Below are positions 6,313 through 9,323 of a stretch of DNA of 9,323 nt, piece by piece. Origin of the DNA: DATKQI01 sp035532755 (lineage in GTDB: Bacteria; Pseudomonadota; Alphaproteobacteria; Acetobacterales; Acetobacteraceae); NCBI GenBank assembly GCA_035532755.1, contig DATKQI010000124.1, positions 1-9,323 of the forward strand, written 5' to 3'. The notes below the pieces were generated by a model. It saw nothing but the letters and a program-made list of their open reading frames with translations, did no database searches and was not told where the DNA came from. Numbering within the stretch: position 1 is the stretch's first letter; each line of letters begins with the position of its first letter. Made by a program: the position numbers and the translations under genes.

Positions 6313-6579
6313 ATGACGTTCCAGGTCAACGGCGACAGCAAGGAAGCGGTCGCATTCGGTCTCATGCAATGCATTCTCCATGCGGACGGCCGCGGAAACA
6401 GCGAACATCCCTTCCCGGCCGACAGCAGCCTGCTGCGCGGGCGCAAGGCCTGCGGCGGGAACGAGATGCTGATGCTCTATGCCCGCTGCCTGCGGGTCGT
6501 GCAGGGGGCCGATCCGGGCGAGAACATGGGGGCACCGCCGCCTGAAGCCGACCAGACGCCGGCTTCCCTGCACTCGTAG
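6313..6579 (+). CDS. Small protein of unknown function (88 aa)
   Basis: An 88-residue soluble protein that I do not recognise. It opens MTFQVNGDSKEAVAFGLMQCI, has a predicted helix at about 9-25, a Gly/Arg-rich middle, a second helix at about 49-65 (GNEMLMLYARCLRVVQG) and a low-complexity Pro/Ala/Glu tail at 68-88. Cysteines are at 20, 47 and 59. There is no signal peptide, membrane segment or named motif. AGGAGG sits 8 nt before the ATG, which strongly supports translation from here, although the frame stays open far upstream as an antisense shadow of the DUF2189 gene. The helix - linker - helix ending in LYxxCL recalls short conserved hypotheticals of sphingomonads, but that is only an impression. 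It stands alone: divergent from DUF2189, convergent with uxuA, and followed by a GC-rich hairpin. Confidence 0.72.
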   Translation: MTFQVNGDSKEAVAFGLMQCILHADGRGNSEHPFPADSSLLRGRKACGGNEMLMLYARCLRVVQGADPGENMGAPPPEADQTPASLHS

Positions 6580-6590
6580 GTCTCGCGCAC

Positions 6591-6627
6591 GGCGGGGCAA
6601 CGGCGGCGGATGGCCCGCCGCCCCGCC
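6591..6627. terminator. GC-rich hairpin between the 88-aa gene and uxuA
   Basis: GGCGGGG (6591-6597) pairs with CCCCGCC (6621-6627), enclosing CGGCGG (6601-6606) paired with CCGCCG (6615-6620): 13 bp with a 3-nt bulge. Alternatively, GGCGGCGG (6602-6609) pairs with CCGCCGCC (6615-6622) around a 5-nt loop. It lies 11 nt after the small gene's stop and 10 nt beyond the uxuA stop on the other strand, so it can serve both transcripts. There is no clear T-run. Confidence 0.6.
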
Positions 6628-6637
6628 TGCTGTTGCC

Positions 6638-7828
6638 TCAGCTCACCCGCCCGGCGCGGAATGCCGCCACCGTCTGCATCACGCCGCGCAGTTCGGCGAG
6701 CCCCTTCAGCCGGCCGATGCAGGAATAGCCGGGGTTCACCTTCTTGCCGATGTCGTCGATCAGCAGGTGCCCATGGTCGGGGCGCATCGGCAGTTCGTGG
6801 TCCGCGCGCCCTGCCACCCGGCGTCGCGCCTCCTCCGCCATCAGCGCGGCGACCACGCCCACCATGTCCGTATCGCCGTCCAGATGGTCGGCTTCATGGA
6901 ACGATCCGTCGGGTTCGCTGCGGGTGTTGCGCAGATGGACGAAATGCACGCGCGGGGCGAATTCCTTCGCCATGGCCACCAGATCGTTCCGAGGGTTCGA
7001 TCCGAACGCGCCGGTGCATAGCGTCAGCCCGCAGGCAGGATCGTCGATCGCGGCGAACACCGCGCGCACATCCTCCGGCCCCGACATCACCCGCGGCAGG
7101 CCGAAGATCGGGAAGGACGGATCATCCGGGTGGATGCACAGCCGCGCGCCCGCCTCGGCCGCCACCGGCACGATCTCGCGAAGGAACTCGATCAGGTTGG
7201 CGCGCATCTGCGCGGGCGGGATATCGGCATACACATCCAGCATGCGGCGGAAGCCGTCGCGGTCGTACACCACCTCGCGCGCCGGCAGCCAGTCGATCAG
7301 GATCGCCTCCAGCCGCGCCACGTCCGCTTCGCCCATCGCCTTGAAGCGCGCCTCGGCGGTGGCGATGCGCGCGGGCGGATGGTCCGCCTCCGCCCCGCGG
7401 CGCTTCAGCACGAACAGGTCGTAGGCGGCGAAATCGACCGCGTCGAAACGCAGCGCATAGCCGCCGCTGGGCACGCGCCAGGCAAGGTCCGTGCGGGTCC
7501 AGTCGGTGATCGCCATGAAGTTGTAGCAGATCGTCCGCACCCCGGCGGCGGCGACCGCGCGGATGGAGTGCTTGTAGTCCTCGATGCGCGCGCGCCACGC
7601 CCCGGTGCGGGTCTTTATGTCCTCGGCGACGTTGATGCTCTCCACCACCGACCAGACGAGCCCGCCGCTTTCGATCTCCCGCTTGCGGCGCTCCACTTCT
7701 TCCCGCGGCCAGGCGCCGCCCTGGTTCAGGTGATGCAGCGCGCTCACCACGCCGGTCGCGCCGGCCTGCTTCACATGCTCCAGCGTCACCGGATCGTCGG
7801 GGCCGAACCATCGCCATGTCTGCTGCAT
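6638..7828 (-). CDS. uxuA: D-mannonate dehydratase
   Basis: Dehydrates D-mannonate to 2-keto-3-deoxy-D-gluconate in hexuronate catabolism; a cytosolic TIM-barrel metalloenzyme. The 396-residue product is the usual length and begins with the family pattern TWRWFGPDDPVTL. Metal ligands equivalent to those known in bacterial UxuA structures are visible as His233 (CIHPDDPSFP), Cys271 (TLCTGAFGSNPRND), His298 (FVHLRNT) and Asp351 (MRPDHGHLL). The SFHEADHLDGDTDM block and the C-terminal NPGYSCIGRLKGLAELRG are intact. The start at 7828 has GAAAGG about 7 nt upstream. It is divergent from the fructuronate reductase gene across a 145-bp spacer with a palindrome, so the two enzymes of consecutive steps are probably co-regulated. 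This is the UxuA type, not the unrelated enolase-superfamily ManD type. Confidence 0.97.
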   Translation of the reverse strand: MQQTWRWFGPDDPVTLEHVKQAGATGVVSALHHLNQGGAWPREEVERRKREIESGGLVWSVVESINVAEDIKTRTGAWRARIEDYKHSIRAVAAAGVRTICYNFMAITDWTRTDLAWRVPSGGYALRFDAVDFAAYDLFVLKRRGAEADHPPARIATAEARFKAMGEADVARLEAILIDWLPAREVVYDRDGFRRMLDVYADIPPAQMRANLIEFLREIVPVAAEAGARLCIHPDDPSFPIFGLPRVMSGPEDVRAVFAAIDDPACGLTLCTGAFGSNPRNDLVAMAKEFAPRVHFVHLRNTRSEPDGSFHEADHLDGDTDMVGVVAALMAEEARRRVAGRADHELPMRPDHGHLLIDDIGKKVNPGYSCIGRLKGLAELRGVMQTVAAFRAGRVS

Positions 7829-7878
7829 CGAAGGGCCTTTCAGGTCGTGGAAAGCGGGCCATTTACCGGCCGCGCAAA

Positions 7879-7898
7879 GTAATATACTAGTGTTTCAC
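7879..7898. promoter_or_regulatory. Imperfect 20-bp palindrome between uxuA and uxuB (candidate operator)
   Basis: The half-sites GTAATATACT and AGTGTTTCAC are complementary at 7 of 10 positions around a central ACTAGT, in the only AT-rich patch of the spacer. It overlaps -10-like hexamers on both strands (TATACT at 7883-7888 plus; TATATT on the minus strand), so a bound protein could block both promoters. GntR-type repressors of hexuronate genes bind palindromes of this size, but no such regulator is encoded in this window. Matching to a specific family is inference. Confidence 0.42.
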
Positions 7899-7950
7899 AA
7901 CTTCCATCTGCTGCAAAGGTGCCGCGAAACCGGCGCCCCGGAAAGCAGCC

Positions 7951-7977
7951 ATGAAACGACCACGGAAACGTCGATGA
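7951..7977 (+). other. Possible 8-residue basic leader ORF overlapping the uxuB start
   Basis: ATG at 7951 opens an eight-codon frame reading MKRPRKRR, whose TGA (7975-7977) overlaps the uxuB ATG (7974-7976) as ATGA. A GGAAAG tract lies 5 nt before its ATG. Six of the eight residues are Arg or Lys. It could couple ribosomes onto uxuB or may be chance. Whether it is translated is unknown. Confidence 0.22.
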
Positions 7978-9323
7978 ACCGGCTGAACGCCACAACCCTG
8001 TCCATGCTGCGGCACGCGGTCGCGCGGCCGGGCTACGATCCGGCAGCCGTCCGGACCGGCATCGTCCATCTCGGGCTCGGCGCCTTCCACCGTGCGCATC
8101 AGGCGGTGTGCACGCAGCGCGTGCTGCGGGACGATCCGCGCTGGGGCATCGCCGGCGTCAGCCTGCGCCAGGCAAGTACGCGCGATGCGCTGGCGCCGCA
8201 GGATGGGCTCTACACGCTCGCGGTCCGCGACGGCGGTGGAGAGGCGCTGGAAGTGATCGGCGCCCTGCGCGGCCTGCATGTCGCCGCCGAGGACCCGGCC
8301 GGGCTCGTCGCCCTGCTGGCCGCGCCGGATATCCGCATCGTCTCGCTGACGGTGACCGAGAAAGGCTATTGCCGGGACGCGGCGAGCGGCGCGCTCGATC
8401 CCGCCGACCCCGCCATCCGCCGGGATCTGGAAGCGCCAGGCCGTCCCGGCTCAGCCCCCGGCCTCATCGTGGCCGCACTCGCCGCCCGGCGCGCGGCCGG
8501 CCTGCGGCCCTTCACGGTGCTCTGCTGCGACAACCTGCCGCACAACGGGCAGGCGGTCCGGCGCGTGCTGGCCGATTACGCCCGGCTGTCCGCACCCGCC
8601 CTCGCCGGCTTCATTGAGAACGAGCTGGCCTGCCCGAGCGGGATGGTCGATCGCATCGTGCCCGCCACTACCGTGGAAGACCGTGCCCGCATCGGCCGCG
8701 CGCTCGGGCTGGACGATGCCTGGCCCGTCGTCACCGAGCCGTTCCTGCAATGGATCGTCGAGGACCATTTCCCCCTCGGCCGCCCGGCCTGGGAGGCAGC
8801 GGGCGTGCAGTTCGTGGCCGATGTCGCGCCGTTCGAGCGGATGAAGCTGCGGCTGCTCAACGGCAGCCACTCCTCCATCGCCTATCTCGGCCAGCTTGCC
8901 GGCCACGCCACGGTGGCCGACGCCATGCAGGATGGGGCGCTGGTCGCGCATATCGAGCGGCTGATGGGTGATGAACTGGCGCCCACGCTGCACATGCCGC
9001 CGGGGACGGACCTCGCCGCCTACCAGCGGGCGCTGCTCGCCCGCTTCCGCAACCCCGCCCTGCGGCACGCCACCGCGCAGATCGCCATGGACGGATCGCA
9101 GAAGCTGCCGCAGCGGCTGCTGGAGGCTGCGCGGGAACGGCTGCGGCAGGGGTTGCCGGTGCCGCGCATCGCCCTCGGCGTGGCCGCCTGGATGCGCTTC
9201 CTGGCCGGGCGGAGCGATTCGGGCGCGGTCCTCACCCCGTCCGACCCGCTGGCCGGTCGGTTGACCGCGCTGGCGCGGGGTGCGGCCACACCCGCCGCGC
9301 AGGTGGCCGCCCTGCTGGGCGTG
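7974..9323 (+). CDS. uxuB: D-fructuronate reductase (D-mannonate oxidoreductase), 3' end outside window
   Basis: Polyol-specific long-chain (mannitol) dehydrogenase family; 450 residues are visible and perhaps 30-40 are missing at the right edge. The NAD-binding start IVHLGLGAFHRAHQA (30-44), TVTEKGY (126-132), CDNLPHNG (185-192) and EPFLQWIVEDHFP (255-267) are present. So is the catalytic block MKLRLLNGSHS, with Lys291, Asn296 and His299 at the spacing of the known catalytic triad. The family includes mannitol 2-dehydrogenase, altronate oxidoreductase and fructuronate reductase. The divergent uxuA next door makes fructuronate reductase (D-fructuronate to D-mannonate with NADH) the best call. 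The start at 7974 gives a standard N-terminus, although its own ribosome binding site (GGAAA, 5 nt away) is modest. An eight-codon ORF overlaps the start codon. Confidence 0.88.
   Translation, partial: MNRLNATTLSMLRHAVARPGYDPAAVRTGIVHLGLGAFHRAHQAVCTQRVLRDDPRWGIAGVSLRQASTRDALAPQDGLYTLAVRDGGGEALEVIGALRGLHVAAEDPAGLVALLAAPDIRIVSLTVTEKGYCRDAASGALDPADPAIRRDLEAPGRPGSAPGLIVAALAARRAAGLRPFTVLCCDNLPHNGQAVRRVLADYARLSAPALAGFIENELACPSGMVDRIVPATTVEDRARIGRALGLDDAWPVVTEPFLQWIVEDHFPLGRPAWEAAGVQFVADVAPFERMKLRLLNGSHSSIAYLGQLAGHATVADAMQDGALVAHIERLMGDELAPTLHMPPGTDLAAYQRALLARFRNPALRHATAQIAMDGSQKLPQRLLEAARERLRQGLPVPRIALGVAAWMRFLAGRSDSGAVLTPSDPLAGRLTALARGAATPAAQVAALLGV

Noticed and set aside
8451..9068. Minus-strand open frame opposite uxuB
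   Set aside because: Shadow frame; the plus strand carries the full set of mannitol-dehydrogenase family motifs.
1..9323. Mobile element, prophage, CRISPR, tRNA or horizontally acquired island
   Set aside because: No transposase or integrase motifs, terminal repeats, repeat-spacer pattern or tRNA-like folds were seen, and base composition and gene style are uniform.

Overview
The window is GC-rich (roughly two-thirds G+C), densely coding DNA from a bacterial chromosome. Codon use, the small gaps between genes and the style of the encoded proteins fit an alphaproteobacterium, most likely a sphingomonad (Sphingomonas/Novosphingobium-like). That placement is an inference from the sequence alone. 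I see no insertion sequence, phage gene, tRNA, rRNA or CRISPR array, and base composition is even throughout.

Layout. (1) Positions 2-703: the 3' two-thirds of a zinc-type dehydrogenase of the L-idonate 5-dehydrogenase kind, running in from the left edge. (2) Positions 722-1213, minus strand: an Lrp/AsnC-family regulator, convergent with the dehydrogenase. A strong hairpin at their shared end contains both stop codons. (3) Positions 1391-5132, plus strand: a compact tyrosine/homogentisate catabolic operon of hpd (4-hydroxyphenylpyruvate dioxygenase), hmgA (homogentisate 1,2-dioxygenase) and fahA (fumarylacetoacetase). The first two genes are 8 nt apart and the last two overlap by 4 nt. It is divergent from the regulator across a 177-bp region that carries two dyad-symmetric elements and a good -10-like hexamer. 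(4) Positions 5143-6003, minus strand: a five-helix membrane protein of the DUF2189 type. (5) Positions 6004-6312: a 309-bp divergent non-coding spacer, then an 88-aa protein of unknown function at 6313-6579 with a near-perfect ribosome binding site. (6) Positions 6638-7828, minus strand: mannonate dehydratase (uxuA). It is divergent from a mannitol-dehydrogenase-family gene, very probably fructuronate reductase (uxuB, 7974 to the right edge, truncated). Their shared spacer has a 20-bp imperfect palindrome centred on ACTAGT.

How the genes work together. Hpd, HmgA and FahA carry out the oxidative steps and the final hydrolysis of tyrosine breakdown: 4-hydroxyphenylpyruvate to homogentisate to maleylacetoacetate, then fumarylacetoacetate to fumarate and acetoacetate. 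The isomerase step (maiA) is not encoded here. The divergent Lrp-family protein is the obvious candidate regulator. UxuA and UxuB take D-fructuronate to D-mannonate and then to 2-keto-3-deoxygluconate. The idonate/gulonate-type dehydrogenase at the left edge could feed the same route if it oxidises L-gulonate to D-fructuronate, so the tyrosine operon may sit inside a wider sugar-acid region.

This is mainly an ordinary catabolic region. I found no clear new system. The points worth a second look are regulatory (two dyads, a stop-codon hairpin and a tiny basic leader ORF overlapping the uxuB start), the missing maiA, the 88-aa orphan protein and the sugar-acid link.
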